The notes under the pieces: generated by a model
What the model was told of the DNA's origin: nothing
Database searches by the model: none
The model's input: the letters and a program-made list of their open reading frames with translations, nothing else
Position numbers and translations under genes: made by a program
Part shown: piece after piece, positions 26,014-36,761 of the stretch
Layout of the letters: each line of letters begins with the position of its first letter
How positions within the stretch are numbered: position 1 is the first letter of the stretch
Source: an uncultured Sulfitobacter sp.
Lineage (GTDB): Bacteria > Pseudomonadota > Alphaproteobacteria > Rhodobacterales > Rhodobacteraceae
DNA length: 64,000 nucleotides
Assembly (NCBI GenBank): GCA_947501805.1
Contig: CANMXJ010000006.1
Span: 124,001 to 188,000, forward strand
Direction: 5' to 3'

Positions 26014-27939
26014 ATGTCAGTGATGACTCTTTCAAGTCTCTACAAGACAGGCGAATTTGTGTCTTCCCAGATGTTTGGCGCAAACGCAGTATTTGAGCAT
26101 ACTGATGATGGTGCGCCAACGACAGCCTATGCGCAGGCGGCGGATGCATTAGGCGTTCAGAATATTCGTTTTGGTGGTGGACAGGCGGATCTTGATCCCC
26201 GCAAGGCCAATGCCGCTGGCGAAGTGCCTGTGGAGGGCGTGAATGCAATCAACATTGTGTCCATGCCCGATGGGGCATTGGGATCCGAGTTGGTGAGTTT
26301 TCTCGATTGGTGTGTTGAGACAACCGAAAAGGGGCACCCGACGCAAGCCACATTGATCATCCCGACCAAACATCTGAACACGCAGGATTACACAGCTTTT
26401 GCCAGCAAGATTGAAGTTTTCGTCAAGACTGTAATGCAGAAATACGGTGATATGATTGCTGCGTTCCAGATCGGGAACGAGTACTGGGAAATGGGCGAAA
26501 CGGCTTACGGTATCAAAGCCTCCCTCGCGGTCGAAGCGGCGGAACGCGGACTGATCGCGGCAGGTGTTGCCGAGGCGGATCAGCCTGATCTGTTGGTTCA
26601 GATGGGCACGGCAGGCAACAATGGTTCCGAATTCCCCGCAGTTGCTGGCATCTCCGATTTTGTTGCGCGTAACAAGGCGGCCAACAACCAGATTATCGAC
26701 CAGTTGAGCGAAAAGGCACGCGCGGCCATAGATGGCGTGACAGAGCATTATTACTACAATAAGTCCGGCTATGCGTTTGATGCTGTTGATGCGGGCGTCA
26801 AGAACATCAACCGTGATTTCGCGGTATGGTCGGACAGGTTAGACAGAGATCTTGATCTGCACATCACGGAATGGAATGTGAAGACTTCTGCAACCGAACA
26901 GCATGGCATGGTCGCAGCCTCCAGTATGATCAAGCAGTTTGAAAACATGATTGCGCTGGGTGTCGATGGTGCCCACGTCTGGGCGTTGGATTATCATTCC
27001 CGTACGGCGCTGACGCTGGACACCGATGACGGGGTGCGACTGGATGAACAGGGTCGCCTGATCAATTCGGCCCAAGGTGCTGCTTTTGATCTCATGGCAG
27101 ATGCGTTGATCGGTAAAGAACTGGTCTCGTCATCCTTCTCCAACGGCATCCCCGGCATTACCGTGTCCAGCTATGCGTCGGACGAGGAAATGGTGTTCTA
27201 CATTTCTTTACGCAGTATGGATAAACAGGAATTCACGCTTGATATCGCTTCCAAACTGCTAACTGGCAATCCTGTGACGGCGGTCAAGATTGCAATGGAT
27301 GCGGAATCTTCAAACGGTAAACAGTGGGAACGGGGCGAGAGCGCAGACAGCGTCCTGATCGGCGGAAAACCCTATTTCTATAATGAACACGATGTTGATG
27401 TGACCCTCACCAACATGGTTTTTGAAGATGCCAGCCAGATCGCGCTGGACCTCAACCCTTTTGAGGTTGTTCAACTGACAGTCTCGCTTGGCGATGCACC
27501 TGATGGAACATCGGCGTTTCATAAAAATCCGGTAAAGGCCGACAAAGAATACTTCAGGGGGGATGATGGGGACAATTTGATCCTGCTGACCCAAAAAGTC
27601 GTCTATATCGATAGCGGTGCGGGGATGGATACCGTGATTGTTGACGGGCTAAGCAGCGATGCGACAATCAGTTTCGACAACTCAGGCAAACCCGTATTGT
27701 CGACACCGGGTTATGCGCCGCAGGTGATCCTGGCCAATGTCGAAAAAGTGGCATTTAACGACGATGTGCTTTTGCTTGATCAACAGGTGATTTGCGGACC
27801 GACACTGCGAGTCTACGAAACCGTTTCCGACGGGAAAACCACTACGCAAAGTGTGACTTACGGCACAGAAAGATCCCATGAAGACTCTTCAGGCGTGGTC
27901 AACATCATTGGCAATTCCGGAGATGGATTCTGGTCCTGA
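26014..27939 (+). CDS. Clan GH-A glycoside hydrolase-like protein with RTX-like C-terminus
   Basis: 641 residues. The first about 360 look like a TIM-barrel glycosidase: acid/base candidate E156 in QIGNEYWEMG and nucleophile candidate E286 in HITEWNV, spaced as in clan GH-A. A middle beta region follows, then an RTX-like segment (DGDNLILLTQKVVYIDSGAGMDTVIVDG) resembling the tails of type I secreted proteins. No Sec signal is present, which fits type I export. Substrate and family (GH39/GH51-like) are undecided. ATG 26014 is chosen for its ribosome site. Confidence 0.72.
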   Translation: MSVMTLSSLYKTGEFVSSQMFGANAVFEHTDDGAPTTAYAQAADALGVQNIRFGGGQADLDPRKANAAGEVPVEGVNAINIVSMPDGALGSELVSFLDWCVETTEKGHPTQATLIIPTKHLNTQDYTAFASKIEVFVKTVMQKYGDMIAAFQIGNEYWEMGETAYGIKASLAVEAAERGLIAAGVAEADQPDLLVQMGTAGNNGSEFPAVAGISDFVARNKAANNQIIDQLSEKARAAIDGVTEHYYYNKSGYAFDAVDAGVKNINRDFAVWSDRLDRDLDLHITEWNVKTSATEQHGMVAASSMIKQFENMIALGVDGAHVWALDYHSRTALTLDTDDGVRLDEQGRLINSAQGAAFDLMADALIGKELVSSSFSNGIPGITVSSYASDEEMVFYISLRSMDKQEFTLDIASKLLTGNPVTAVKIAMDAESSNGKQWERGESADSVLIGGKPYFYNEHDVDVTLTNMVFEDASQIALDLNPFEVVQLTVSLGDAPDGTSAFHKNPVKADKEYFRGDDGDNLILLTQKVVYIDSGAGMDTVIVDGLSSDATISFDNSGKPVLSTPGYAPQVILANVEKVAFNDDVLLLDQQVICGPTLRVYETVSDGKTTTQSVTYGTERSHEDSSGVVNIIGNSGDGFWS

Positions 27940-27964
27940 TGGCCGTCATCCAAGACCCGTCTTC

Positions 27965-27980
27965 GCCTGACATGTCAGGC
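27965..27980. repeat. 16-bp perfect palindrome in a convergent gap
   Basis: GCCTGACATGTCAGGC lies between the 3' ends of the glycosidase-like gene and glpK. In RNA it would form a weak hairpin without a proper loop or T-tract. It could be a protein-binding site, but no promoter is expected there. Confidence 0.5.
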
Positions 27981-28075
27981 TTGGGACAGTTCAATCCGCA
28001 ACCGGGGCGCTGAAAAATGGACCGGCCCAATCCCTCTAAGGTTTTCGATAGAATTGGGACTGTAGTCGTTTGCTC

Positions 28076-29563
28076 TCAGACGCTCAGTGTCGCCTTTACC
28101 GCGCGTTTCCACCGGCAATAGCGTTCACCGCGTATTTCTTCGGACATGTCCGGCTCAAAAGTTCGGTCCGCGGCCCATCCGGCGGCAAATTCTCTCATCT
28201 CTGGATACAAACCTGCCCGTTGTCCCGCGAGCCAAGCTGCGCCCATGGCGGTGGTTTCCAATACTGCGGGACGATCTACAGGTGCGTTGATTGTGTTCGA
28301 CAGGAACTGCATGGCGTGATCATTCCCGCTCATCCCACCGTCAACCCGTAAAGTCGGCTCTGCACCGCTGGCTTTCCAATCTGATCGCATTGCCTCCAAC
28401 AGATCACGGGTTTGAAAGCCAACGCTTTCAAGTGCTGCGCGGGCGAACTCGGCCGGACCGGAGTTGCGCGTCAGCCCGTAAACGGCACCGCGACACTCCG
28501 CGTTCCAATAAGGGGCACCAAGGCCGGTGAAAGCGGGCACAATAATCACGTCTTGATGCGGATCGGCATTTGCCGCCAGCTTTTGCGTATCACGTGCGTT
28601 TTCGATGATTCCCAAACCGTCACGCAGCCATTGCACTACGGCACCGGCAACAAATATGGACCCCTCAAGCGCATAGATCGGTACGCCATCCAGCTGATAG
28701 GCAATGGTGGTCAGAAGCCGATTGGTCGACGCAACCGGCGTGGTGCCGGTGTTGAGCAGGGCAAAACACCCTGTTCCATATGTAGACTTTATCATACCGG
28801 GTTCAAAACAGGCCTGCCCGATTGTCGCGGCCTGTTGATCGCCCGCCAGACCCAAGATTGGAACTGCAGCGCCGAGGTGTTCGGGTGCGGATGTGCCGAA
28901 ATCGGCGGCGCAATCGTGAACCTTGGGCAACATTTGTATCGGAATATCAAAAAGGTCGCAAATCGTCTGGCTCCATGCACCTTTGTGAATGTCGTACAGC
29001 AGAGTCCGCGCAGCATTGGTCGCGTCGGTCACATGTGCAGCACCGTTGGTCAGCTTCCAGATCAAGAAGCTGTCTACTGTGCCAAACAACAACTCACCTT
29101 TCGCCGCCCGTGTGCGAGCGTTTGGCAAATTGTCGAGCAGCCATTTCAATTTGGTGCCGGAAAAATAGGGGTCGGCGAGCAGGCCGGTCTTGGCCGTTAT
29201 CATCACATCATCGCCCGCGTCACGCAGCGTGCGACAATAGTCAGCGGTGCGCCGGTCTTGCCATACAATTGCATTGTGGATCGGCTCGCCCGTTTTGGCA
29301 TCCCAGACCAGTGTGGTTTCCCGTTGGTTGGTAATGCCGATTGCAGTGATATCTTGGGCGGTGAGGTTTGCATCAGCAATGGCCTCACGGCAGGTCTTCA
29401 GGGTTGTGGACCACAAGTCAGCGGGGTCGTGCTCAACCCAACCGCTTTGCGGAAAATGCTGTTTGAACTCTTGCTGTGCGGTTGTGATGGCGTTGATATT
29501 GCCATCGAAAACAAGCGCGCGCGTTGACGTAGTGCCCTGATCAATAGCAAGGATATGGGTCAT
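28076..29563 (-). CDS. glpK: Glycerol kinase
   Basis: 495-residue FGGY-family kinase that phosphorylates glycerol to glycerol-3-phosphate using ATP. It has the N-terminal phosphate-binding motif [13 protein letters not shown], the substrate region [19 protein letters not shown], and the C-terminal FGGY signature around [16 protein letters not shown]. It lies 51 bp downstream of glpD on the same strand, forming a glycerol catabolic pair. Confidence 0.95.
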   Translation of the reverse strand: MTHILAIDQGTTSTRALVFDGNINAITTAQQEFKQHFPQSGWVEHDPADLWSTTLKTCREAIADANLTAQDITAIGITNQRETTLVWDAKTGEPIHNAIVWQDRRTADYCRTLRDAGDDVMITAKTGLLADPYFSGTKLKWLLDNLPNARTRAAKGELLFGTVDSFLIWKLTNGAAHVTDATNAARTLLYDIHKGAWSQTICDLFDIPIQMLPKVHDCAADFGTSAPEHLGAAVPILGLAGDQQAATIGQACFEPGMIKSTYGTGCFALLNTGTTPVASTNRLLTTIAYQLDGVPIYALEGSIFVAGAVVQWLRDGLGIIENARDTQKLAANADPHQDVIIVPAFTGLGAPYWNAECRGAVYGLTRNSGPAEFARAALESVGFQTRDLLEAMRSDWKASGAEPTLRVDGGMSGNDHAMQFLSNTINAPVDRPAVLETTAMGAAWLAGQRAGLYPEMREFAAGWAADRTFEPDMSEEIRGERYCRWKRAVKATLSV

Positions 29564-29614
29564 GGATTGCCTCCGTCAGCATTATTGAAAGGTGACGGGG
29601 GCTGCGGCTTTTTG

Positions 29615-31186
29615 TCAAGCGGAACGCATCCAGTCGTCAAGCGCTTGAACCTGCTGTTGGTGCAATCTGAGCCCCAGTTTGCTACGCCGCCACAAAACAT
29701 CGTCGGCATTTTGCGCGAACTCATAGTCCATCAACCAACGCACCTCAGCTTGGGTCAGGGTTGCGCCAAAGTCGCGCCCGAGCGCCTCGATCGTTTTGGC
29801 GTTGTTCAGCAGGTGCCATGCATCTGTGCCATAGGCCCTGATCAGGCGGAGCGCCCATTCAGGGGTCAGGAAGGTATGATCCGATTGGAGTCTGGCCGCC
29901 AGTTTCTCAACGTCACCAACGGAGAAATTTCCGCCGGGCAGGGGCACTTCGGCTGTCCAGTGACCTTTCAGGTTCGGAAAATAGGGTGCGACCTTGTCCA
30001 TCGTGTCTTCGGCCAGTTTGCGGTAGGTGGTGATTTTTCCGCCAAAAATGTTGAGAATGGGTGCGCCGCCTGTTGCCTCTACCTTTAGTTGATAGTCACG
30101 GGTCGCCGCTGCCGCCGAATTTGCACCGTCGTCATAAAGAGGGCGTACACCCGAGTATGTCCAGACGACATCTTCGATGCCCAGTTCCCGTTCGAAATAT
30201 TGATTGGCAAAAGCCAACAGATAATCGCGTTCTTCGGGGCTACACTCGGGCTTTTGATCCGGGTCGATATGGTCCGTATCTGTTGTGCCGATCAGGGTGA
30301 AATCGCTTTCGTAGGGAATGGCAAAGATAATTCGGCCGTCGGTACCTTGGAAAAAATAGCATTTGTCGTGATCATACAGCCGTTTCGTTACAATGTGGCT
30401 GCCTCGCACCAGCCGCACCCCTTCGGACGAGTTCACATGTACCTTGTCTTGAATTATGTCCCCGACCCATGGTCCGCCTGCATTGATCAGCATTTTTGCG
30501 TAGTGGGTCTGCGTCTGGCCATGCGTGTTTTGTGTGGTGATCAGCCATTGATCACCCTGACGCGTGGCGGATACCACTTTGGTGCGCACCATGATGTTTG
30601 CGCCGCGGTCTTTGGCGTCGCGGGCGTTCAGGACAACAAGGCGGGAATCTTCCACCCAACAATCAGAGTATTCAAATGCCTTTTTGTATTTGGATTGCAG
30701 AGGGGCCCCTTCGGGCGTGTTCTCCAGTGCGATTGTCTGCGTTGCTGGCAGGATTTTGCGCCCGCCCAGGTTGTCATAGAGAAAGAGGCCAAACCGGATG
30801 AGCCATGCAGGGCGGCGGCCGCGTGTCCATGGCATTACGATACTCAGGATGCGGGACGCCGGTGTGCCGCTCTCGAACCGCATGTCCTTGTGGTAGGGTA
30901 GTACAAATCGCATCGGCCATGAAATATGCGGCATGGCGCGCAACAGTATCTCGCGTTCCTCAAGGGCGTGGCGCACCAGATTGATCTCGAAATACTCAAG
31001 ATAGCGCAGCCCGCCATGGAACAGCTTGGTGGAAGCAGATGAGGTGGCGGAGGCAAGATCGTTCATTTCAGCCAAAGCTACTGACAGGCCGCGCCCCGCT
31101 GCATCGCGCGCAATACCGCAGCCGTTGATGCCGCCGCCGATTATGAACAGGTCTAATGGTTCTTTTTGGGGTTCGGTGTTGGCCAC
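29615..31186 (-). CDS. glpD: Aerobic glycerol-3-phosphate dehydrogenase
   Basis: 523-residue membrane-associated FAD enzyme oxidising glycerol-3-phosphate to dihydroxyacetone phosphate and feeding electrons to quinone. The FAD motif IIGGGINGCGIARDAAGRGL is near the N-terminus, with HGGLRYLE and the C-terminal DAO_C domain (EVRWLMDYEFAQNADDVLWRRSKLGL). The start is GTG 31186 with AGAAAGAG upstream, matching family N-termini. An extension to 31267 is possible but unlikely. glpK follows. Confidence 0.94.
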   Translation of the reverse strand: MANTEPQKEPLDLFIIGGGINGCGIARDAAGRGLSVALAEMNDLASATSSASTKLFHGGLRYLEYFEINLVRHALEEREILLRAMPHISWPMRFVLPYHKDMRFESGTPASRILSIVMPWTRGRRPAWLIRFGLFLYDNLGGRKILPATQTIALENTPEGAPLQSKYKKAFEYSDCWVEDSRLVVLNARDAKDRGANIMVRTKVVSATRQGDQWLITTQNTHGQTQTHYAKMLINAGGPWVGDIIQDKVHVNSSEGVRLVRGSHIVTKRLYDHDKCYFFQGTDGRIIFAIPYESDFTLIGTTDTDHIDPDQKPECSPEERDYLLAFANQYFERELGIEDVVWTYSGVRPLYDDGANSAAAATRDYQLKVEATGGAPILNIFGGKITTYRKLAEDTMDKVAPYFPNLKGHWTAEVPLPGGNFSVGDVEKLAARLQSDHTFLTPEWALRLIRAYGTDAWHLLNNAKTIEALGRDFGATLTQAEVRWLMDYEFAQNADDVLWRRSKLGLRLHQQQVQALDDWMRSA

Positions 31187-31262
31187 AAAGGCTCTTTCTG
31201 TTTGGCTTGAATAGAAAACAGATAGGGCGCGGTTGCAAGTCTGACAATCAGTATCCGAAACG

Positions 31263-31291
31263 CACAAGGCAGCCCGTCAGGCTGCCTTGTG
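31263..31291 (-). terminator. Hairpin downstream of leuB
   Basis: Perfect 12-bp stem CACAAGGCAGCC / GGCTGCCTTGTG with a 5-nt loop, lying 20 bp after the leuB stop and before the glpD start. It has no T-tract on either strand, so it may be a weak terminator or an mRNA 3' end stabiliser. Confidence 0.65.
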
Positions 31292-31311
31292 ACGTCTGAT
31301 TTCCGATTGAG

Positions 31312-32418
31312 TTAGAGGCTGGCGTCAAGTGCCGCCAGAATTGCATCCCCCATGTCGGAGGTGCTGATCGGTGTGCCGCCTTCGGGGCCCATTAAATCGG
31401 CGGTGCGTGCGCCATCTGCCAGCACTTTTTCGATTGCCTTTTCCAGTCGCGTGGCCTCGTCCCCTTCATCAAAGGAATAGCGCAGTGCCATTGCAAAGCT
31501 GAGGATACAGGCAATCGGGTTCGCCAATCCTTTGCCCGTAATGTCAGGTGCGGAGCCGTGGACAGGTTCGTACATCGCTTTGGGGCGGCCATTGGCGTTT
31601 GGTGCGCCAAGTGACGCAGAAGGCAGCATCCCTAGTGACCCGGTGAGCATCGCAGCACAATCGGACAGAATGTCGCCAAACAGGTTGTCGGTCACGATCA
31701 CGTCGAACTGTTTTGGGGCACGAACCAGCTGCATCGCGCCGTTGTCGGCGTACATATGGCTGAGTTCCACATCAGGGTAATCTGCGTCGTGCACTTTTTG
31801 TACGACTTCACGCCAGAGGATGCCGGATTCCATCACGTTGGCTTTTTCCATGGAACACACTTTGTTGCCACGGCGGCGGGCCAGCTCAAACGCGGAGCGG
31901 GCAACGCGGTCAATCTCGGACTCGGTATATCGCTGGGTGTTGATGCCGACACGCTCGTTGCCTTCTTCGAAGATGCCGCGTGGTTCGCCAAAGTACACAC
32001 CAGAGGTCAATTCGCGCACGATCATGATATCCAGGCCCGCAACCAGTTCCGGCTTGAGCGATGAGAAATCAGCCAACGCGTCAAAGCATTGTGCAGGGCG
32101 CAGGTTGGAAAACAGATCCATCTCTTTGCGCAGCCGCAGCAGGCCGCGCTCCGGCTTAACGCTGAAATCAAGGTCATCGTATTTCGGGCCGCCAACGGCA
32201 CCGAGCAGCACCGCGTCGACTTCCATCGCGCGTGCCATCGTGTCGTCATGCAGTGGCGTGCCATGTTTGTCGTATGCGGCACCACCAACCAGATCATGTT
32301 CCACATCAAAGGCCAGATCACGCTTGTCACCGAACCAGTCGATGACACGCGTAACTTGCCCCATGACTTCGGGTCCGATGCCGTCACCAGCAAGGATAAG
32401 AAGAGTCGGGTTGGCCAT
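31312..32418 (-). CDS. leuB: 3-isopropylmalate dehydrogenase
   Basis: 368-residue NAD-dependent decarboxylating dehydrogenase of leucine synthesis. It has GDGIGPEVM near the N-terminus, [24 protein letters not shown] substrate residues, and the NAD-binding region ending [20 protein letters not shown] 32418 follows AAGGAG; a longer in-frame start at 32478 is not supported. It is separated from leuD and leuC by two unrelated genes on the same strand. Confidence 0.95.
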   Translation of the reverse strand: MANPTLLILAGDGIGPEVMGQVTRVIDWFGDKRDLAFDVEHDLVGGAAYDKHGTPLHDDTMARAMEVDAVLLGAVGGPKYDDLDFSVKPERGLLRLRKEMDLFSNLRPAQCFDALADFSSLKPELVAGLDIMIVRELTSGVYFGEPRGIFEEGNERVGINTQRYTESEIDRVARSAFELARRRGNKVCSMEKANVMESGILWREVVQKVHDADYPDVELSHMYADNGAMQLVRAPKQFDVIVTDNLFGDILSDCAAMLTGSLGMLPSASLGAPNANGRPKAMYEPVHGSAPDITGKGLANPIACILSFAMALRYSFDEGDEATRLEKAIEKVLADGARTADLMGPEGGTPISTSDMGDAILAALDASL

Positions 32419-32483
32419 GGGATGCTCCTTGATAAAATATGTCCTGCGCGGCGTAGCGCGAAGGTGGGAAAGGGTCAAGAACG

Positions 32484-33599
32484 CTAGGGTTTGAGCGTGA
32501 CGTGTATCAGCGAGTGACGGCTTGCTTCCGGGTCTGGCGGGACAACTTGCGCATCCTGTACGGCCCAGTCGCGTGAGGGCAGGATATAGTCCACCCGTAG
32601 CGGGCCGGTTTGTGAAAACGTGACAGTTGGCTTGTTCGATAGCGGGTCTTGTAACTTGGGATTGGCGAGCAGGTCTTGCATGGCTGTGCCAATGCCGTCT
32701 CCGCGATCGGGATCCAGATTGGCGTTCCCCATGATGATGAAGCGGTCAAGCGGAGCATCGCCAAACGAGCCGTTTAGATAATGCCCCCAAAACGCAGTTT
32801 CGTCATGGCTGCGTTTGCCATTACGATCTTCGGGCCCGTCAAACACTGGTGGAGTGGCATGGTAGGTCAGGACCGTAAGGCGGCCTAACGTCGGGTGCTC
32901 AACCGGTATGGCCCAATGCCCGTTTGACGACAGACGTTGCACCGCCTGCACTTCGGCACTGGGGAAAGGTGCTCCTTCCTGTTCGGGCAGCATTGCGTCG
33001 GGCAGATCACGCCATAACAGGTCCGAAAAATCCTGTACCTCTGCGACAAGGATCGGGTGGCGCGACAGGATTGCCATGCTGCCTTGACCAAAGAAACGCC
33101 CGTAACCTTGGGCATCACCGGCCTCACCGGTTTTGCCATTACCGTCCAGATCGAGTGAAGTCATCAATCCGGCATTTGGCGGCGCTGCAAAGTGGTGTGG
33201 ATAGGACAGACCCTGTTTGCCAAGAGTTTCAGCAAGAGCCGCAAGCGCGGTGCTCTTAAGATCATAATCAAAACCCTGTAGGGCAATTACATCCGCATCC
33301 GCGGCGATGATTTGCGCCAATACCGCTTCAATCTGGGGGTCGTCGCCTTTGAGGATGTCGCGCAGTAAGAGGCCCGGACCTTTGCGCGAAAGTTCGGTGT
33401 TGAATGTCGCCACCCGCAAAGTGTCTGCTGCACAAACAGTTGCAGCAAACAGCGCGAAACACGCGGCGATCAGGCGGTTTGAAATCCGTCTTCGGCTTCG
33501 GCCGTTGCATACGCGCGGCGGCGTTTGTCGCCGATCATCTCTGCTACGCGGCCCATCGCCATACCGCGCATGATCATGCTTGCAGGAAGAAAGGCCCAT
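32484..33599 (-). CDS. Endonuclease/exonuclease/phosphatase family protein (exported)
   Basis: EEP-fold hydrolase: [45 protein letters not shown] and VDYILPS appear in order, covering the metal-binding and catalytic positions. A signal-like segment [18 protein letters not shown] precedes the catalytic domain. The only standard start (ATG 33599) lies 130 bp inside the preceding membrane-protein gene. Closer candidates are non-standard (ATT or CTG near 33475), so the true start is uncertain. It may be a nuclease, phosphatase or sphingomyelinase-like enzyme. Confidence 0.75.
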   Translation of the reverse strand: MGLSSCKHDHARYGDGPRSRDDRRQTPPRVCNGRSRRRISNRLIAACFALFAATVCAADTLRVATFNTELSRKGPGLLLRDILKGDDPQIEAVLAQIIAADADVIALQGFDYDLKSTALAALAETLGKQGLSYPHHFAAPPNAGLMTSLDLDGNGKTGEAGDAQGYGRFFGQGSMAILSRHPILVAEVQDFSDLLWRDLPDAMLPEQEGAPFPSAEVQAVQRLSSNGHWAIPVEHPTLGRLTVLTYHATPPVFDGPEDRNGKRSHDETAFWGHYLNGSFGDAPLDRFIIMGNANLDPDRGDGIGTAMQDLLANPKLQDPLSNKPTVTFSQTGPLRVDYILPSRDWAVQDAQVVPPDPEASRHSLIHVTLKP

Positions 33600-34411
33600 G
33601 CGCTGAGTGTCCAGATGATCGGTTGCGGGTTCTGTAATGTGATCGGGTCTAGCAGATCAGATGCGAGTTTGACCACCGCAGGGATGATAAAGGGCAACAG
33701 GAACCCAAGCGCGATGTTGATGCGAGCGTCACGATGAAGCCGGTCTACAACGTCGCCGCCAGTTGTCGGGTCAAAGAGCGGCAAGTTCACCCAAACATTA
33801 AACGCTCCTTGGCGCGTTGGCCAATGCAGTACCCGGACCAGCACCAAAAAGGCGGTCATCGCGATGAGCGAGACGAGATATGCGATACCGGCGCACGTCC
33901 GAACAACCGATACCAAAGCGGGATCCGCATCAGCAGGTAACATCAGCACAACCAGCCGGACCGGAGAAAAAGGAAAGTCGATCGCGTTGCCAATGATCGT
34001 GCCCATCGACGTTAATCCGGATGTGAGCAGGGTCGGTTCGGTCTGCCCTCGAAAAATCAGGCTTAGCACAAGGACAGTTGCGAACAGGGCAGCAAACCGA
34101 AGTCGGTTGAAGGGCGGAGCATCGCGGAATTCCACAATGCTGGGGAAGTTTGTATTGTATTCTACGAAAGTCATGAGTGCCGCAAGAAACGCAACCAAGA
34201 CTACGATCTGTGTTGAGTCGCTTGCTATCCCGGGCAAAAGCAACGCCGGCATCGCAATCAATGAGGCTACAAGCAGCCCACGCGTTACCGCGCCTGTCAT
34301 CTGTCCAATCACTACTGTACCCTTCCAAATCGGCCAGACGCGATACAAAGCCGCGTACTTGTTCCAACTTGTCGCCCCCGAGGTGCGGGAGCCTGCCTCA
34401 TTTCTGCCCAA
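33470..34411 (-). CDS. Multi-pass membrane protein of unknown function
   Basis: 313 residues with about seven hydrophobic segments (near 50-70, 75-90, 108-122, 155-170, 177-200, 240-262, 277-295). There are no recognisable catalytic motifs. It ends with a charged tail ([16 protein letters not shown]) that overlaps the start region of the EEP-family gene. It probably forms a transcription unit with that gene. No family was recognised. Confidence 0.65.
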   Translation of the reverse strand: MGRNEAGSRTSGATSWNKYAALYRVWPIWKGTVVIGQMTGAVTRGLLVASLIAMPALLLPGIASDSTQIVVLVAFLAALMTFVEYNTNFPSIVEFRDAPPFNRLRFAALFATVLVLSLIFRGQTEPTLLTSGLTSMGTIIGNAIDFPFSPVRLVVLMLPADADPALVSVVRTCAGIAYLVSLIAMTAFLVLVRVLHWPTRQGAFNVWVNLPLFDPTTGGDVVDRLHRDARINIALGFLLPFIIPAVVKLASDLLDPITLQNPQPIIWTLSAWAFLPASMIMRGMAMGRVAEMIGDKRRRAYATAEAEDGFQTA

Positions 34412-34541
34412 TTTGTGCCTTCTTTCGACATGCTGCTCAAGTACATTGGTTAACGATCAGCAAAATGTAGGGCTTTTTGTGGGTGAAGGTGGTGCGTTCT
34501 TGCATCTATTTCATGGCAGGAAAACGGCGAACCCCAAGATG

Positions 34542-34568
34542 TTGTGGGCACCGAGAAGGTGCCCACAA
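34542..34568 (-). terminator. Hairpin downstream of leuD
   Basis: Perfect 11-bp inverted repeat TTGTGGGCACC / GGTGCCCACAA with a 5-nt loop, 50 bp after the leuD stop. It lacks a long T-tract. It is the best terminator candidate for the leuCD unit. Confidence 0.6.
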
Positions 34569-34617
34569 GTTTCTCGAAAAACGAGTATCAGTCTTAAGTA
34601 CGTTTATTAAGGATTGA

Positions 34618-35223
34618 TCAGACCCAAGGGCGGCTTTGTGACGCTGTCGCCTCGAATGCCTCAATAGAAGCGGCTTTTTCCATGGTCAGGCCGATGTCAT
34701 CGAGACCGTTCATCAGGCAATGCTTTTTGAACGAATCCACTTCAAACGAGAACACTTCGCCATCCGAGGTGGTCACGGTCTGGGCCTCAAGATCAATGCT
34801 CATGCGGGCGTTCGCGCCTTTTTCAGCATCTTTCATCAGAACGTCAATTTGTTCCTGAGGCAATGCGATAGGCAGGATGCCGTTCTTGAAGCAGTTGTTA
34901 TAGAAAATATCCGCGTAGCTGGGCGCAATGATGCAGGTAATGCCAAAGTCAGCGATTGCCCACGGCGCATGTTCACGGGAGGAACCGCAGCCAAAGTTAT
35001 CGCCTGCGACAAGAATCTGTGCTTCGCGGTACTGCGGCTTGTTCAGCACGAAATCAGGGATTTCGTTGCGGTCGTCGTCATAGCGCATCTCGTCAAACAG
35101 GTTCACGCCAAGGCCGGAGCGCTTGATGGTTTTGAGAAACTGCTTTGGGATGATCATATCGGTGTCGATGTTGATCAGCGGCATAGGGGCGGCGATGCCG
35201 GTGAGGGTGGTGAATTCTTTCAT
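34618..35223 (-). CDS. leuD: 3-isopropylmalate dehydratase small subunit
   Basis: 201-residue swivel-domain subunit that isomerises isopropylmalate together with LeuC. Family segments include [15 protein letters not shown], the diagnostic [17 protein letters not shown] and [11 protein letters not shown]. Length is normal. It lies 131 bp after leuC on the same strand. Confidence 0.96.
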   Translation of the reverse strand: MKEFTTLTGIAAPMPLINIDTDMIIPKQFLKTIKRSGLGVNLFDEMRYDDDRNEIPDFVLNKPQYREAQILVAGDNFGCGSSREHAPWAIADFGITCIIAPSYADIFYNNCFKNGILPIALPQEQIDVLMKDAEKGANARMSIDLEAQTVTTSDGEVFSFEVDSFKKHCLMNGLDDIGLTMEKAASIEAFEATASQSRPWV

Positions 35224-35311
35224 GTTAATGAACTCCTAATTTTGGACCACAAGATGTGGTGGTATGGACTGATGTGTCAGGGGGGGGTGCCGTGCGTGCA
35301 CCCTGCGTACA

Positions 35312-35345
35312 CCCCCCATGCACCGCCGCAGCGCGGCATGGGGGG
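35312..35345. repeat. Inverted repeat between leuC and leuD
   Basis: CCCCCCATGC (35312-35321) and GCATGGGGGG (35336-35345) form a perfect 10-bp G/C-rich stem in the leuC-leuD spacer. It could be a partial attenuator or a processing/stability hairpin setting the LeuC:LeuD ratio (inference). Confidence 0.55.
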
Positions 35346-35354
35346 CTGCGCGGC

Positions 35355-36761
35355 TTACATCATGTCCCGTACATCCGTGAGTTTTCCGGTGATCGCTGCT
35401 GCTGCCGCCATCGCGGGTGACATCAGGTGGGTGCGTCCGCCACGGCCCTGTCGGCCCTCAAAATTGCGGTTCGACGTTGCTGCACAACGTTCGCCCGGAG
35501 CCAGTTGGTCGGGGTTCATCGCGAGGCACATGGAGCAACCCGCGAGGCGCCACTCAAAACCCGCTTCGATGAAGATATCCGAAAGACCTTCTTCTTCGGC
35601 TTGCGCACGAACCAGACCGGAGCCAGGGACGACCATTGCGCGGATGCCATCCTTCTTCTTTTTGCCTTTCAGAATTGCAGCGGCGGCACGCAGGTCTTCG
35701 ATGCGGCCGTTTGTGCAGGATCCGATAAAGACTGTGTCAATCTCGACCTCGGACAAGGGTGTGCCGGCGGTCAGACCCATGTAGTCAAGCGAGCGCTGGG
35801 CGGCGTCGACCTTGCCACCGGTGAAATCAGACGCGGCAGGCACTTTGGCGGTGATCGGCAAAACGTCTTCGGGCGAGGTGCCCCATGTGACGACGGGCGC
35901 GATGTCTTCGCCTTTGATCGTCAGTACCTTATCCCAGTGCGCGTCGTCGTCGGAATAGAGGGTTTTCCACCAGTCCATCGCCGCTTCCCATTGCGCACCT
36001 TTTGGCGCGTGGGGGCGGCCCATGCAGTATTCATAGGTTTTCTCGTCCGGTGCGATCAGGCCTGCGCGTGCGCCGCCCTCAATCGCCATGTTGCAAACGG
36101 TCATGCGGCCTTCCATGGAAAGATCGCGGATCGCTTCGCCGCAATACTCAATCACATAGCCAGTGCCACCCGCAGTGCCGGTTTCGCCGATGACCGACAG
36201 GGTGATGTCCTTGGCGGTGACACCGGGGCGCAGTTTGCCGGTGATCTCGACTTTCATGTTCTTGGACTTTTTCTGGATCAGCGTTTGCGTGGCCAGAACG
36301 TGTTCCACTTCGGAGGTGCCGATGCCGTGCGCCAGCGCGCCGAATGCACCGTGGGTCGCGGTGTGGCTGTCACCGCAGACCACTGTCATGCCCGGCAGGG
36401 TCCAGCCCTGTTCGGGGCCGACGATGTGCACGATGCCTTGGCGTACGTCAGAAACGGGGTAGTAGTGGATGCCGAATTCCTTGGCGTTCTTGTCCAAAGC
36501 CTCAACCTGAATGCGGCTGTCTTCGGTCATGGTCGCGGCATTTGCGCGGTCCAGTGTCGTCGGCACGTTGTGATCAGGCACGGCAATTGTCTTGTCGGGC
36601 GCGCGCACGGTGCGACCCGTCATGCGCAAACCTTCGAACGCTTGCGGGCTGGTCACTTCATGTACCAGATGGCGGTCGATATAGAGCAAGCAGGTGCCAT
36701 CATCAGCTTCGTGAGCCAGATGCGCATCCCAGATTTTATCATAGAGCGTTTTGGGGGACAT
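35355..36761 (-). CDS. leuC: 3-isopropylmalate dehydratase large subunit
   Basis: 468-residue aconitase-family subunit with a [4Fe-4S] cluster. Cluster-ligating cysteines occur in [15 protein letters not shown] and GCSMCLAMN; substrate motifs [21 protein letters not shown] and [13 protein letters not shown] are clear. ATG 36761 begins [14 protein letters not shown], the family N-terminus. It is upstream of leuD. Confidence 0.96.
   Translation of the reverse strand: MSPKTLYDKIWDAHLAHEADDGTCLLYIDRHLVHEVTSPQAFEGLRMTGRTVRAPDKTIAVPDHNVPTTLDRANAATMTEDSRIQVEALDKNAKEFGIHYYPVSDVRQGIVHIVGPEQGWTLPGMTVVCGDSHTATHGAFGALAHGIGTSEVEHVLATQTLIQKKSKNMKVEITGKLRPGVTAKDITLSVIGETGTAGGTGYVIEYCGEAIRDLSMEGRMTVCNMAIEGGARAGLIAPDEKTYEYCMGRPHAPKGAQWEAAMDWWKTLYSDDDAHWDKVLTIKGEDIAPVVTWGTSPEDVLPITAKVPAASDFTGGKVDAAQRSLDYMGLTAGTPLSEVEIDTVFIGSCTNGRIEDLRAAAAILKGKKKKDGIRAMVVPGSGLVRAQAEEEGLSDIFIEAGFEWRLAGCSMCLAMNPDQLAPGERCAATSNRNFEGRQGRGGRTHLMSPAMAAAAAITGKLTDVRDMM

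Noticed and set aside
27965..27980. 16-bp palindrome as a lux-type quorum-sensing box
   Set aside because: It resembles a CTG...CAG dyad, but it lies between two convergent gene ends where no promoter is expected, and no LuxR/LuxI gene is in the window.
28412..29527. 371-codon plus-strand frame over glpK
   Set aside because: Mirror of the glycerol kinase coding strand, without motifs or ribosome site.
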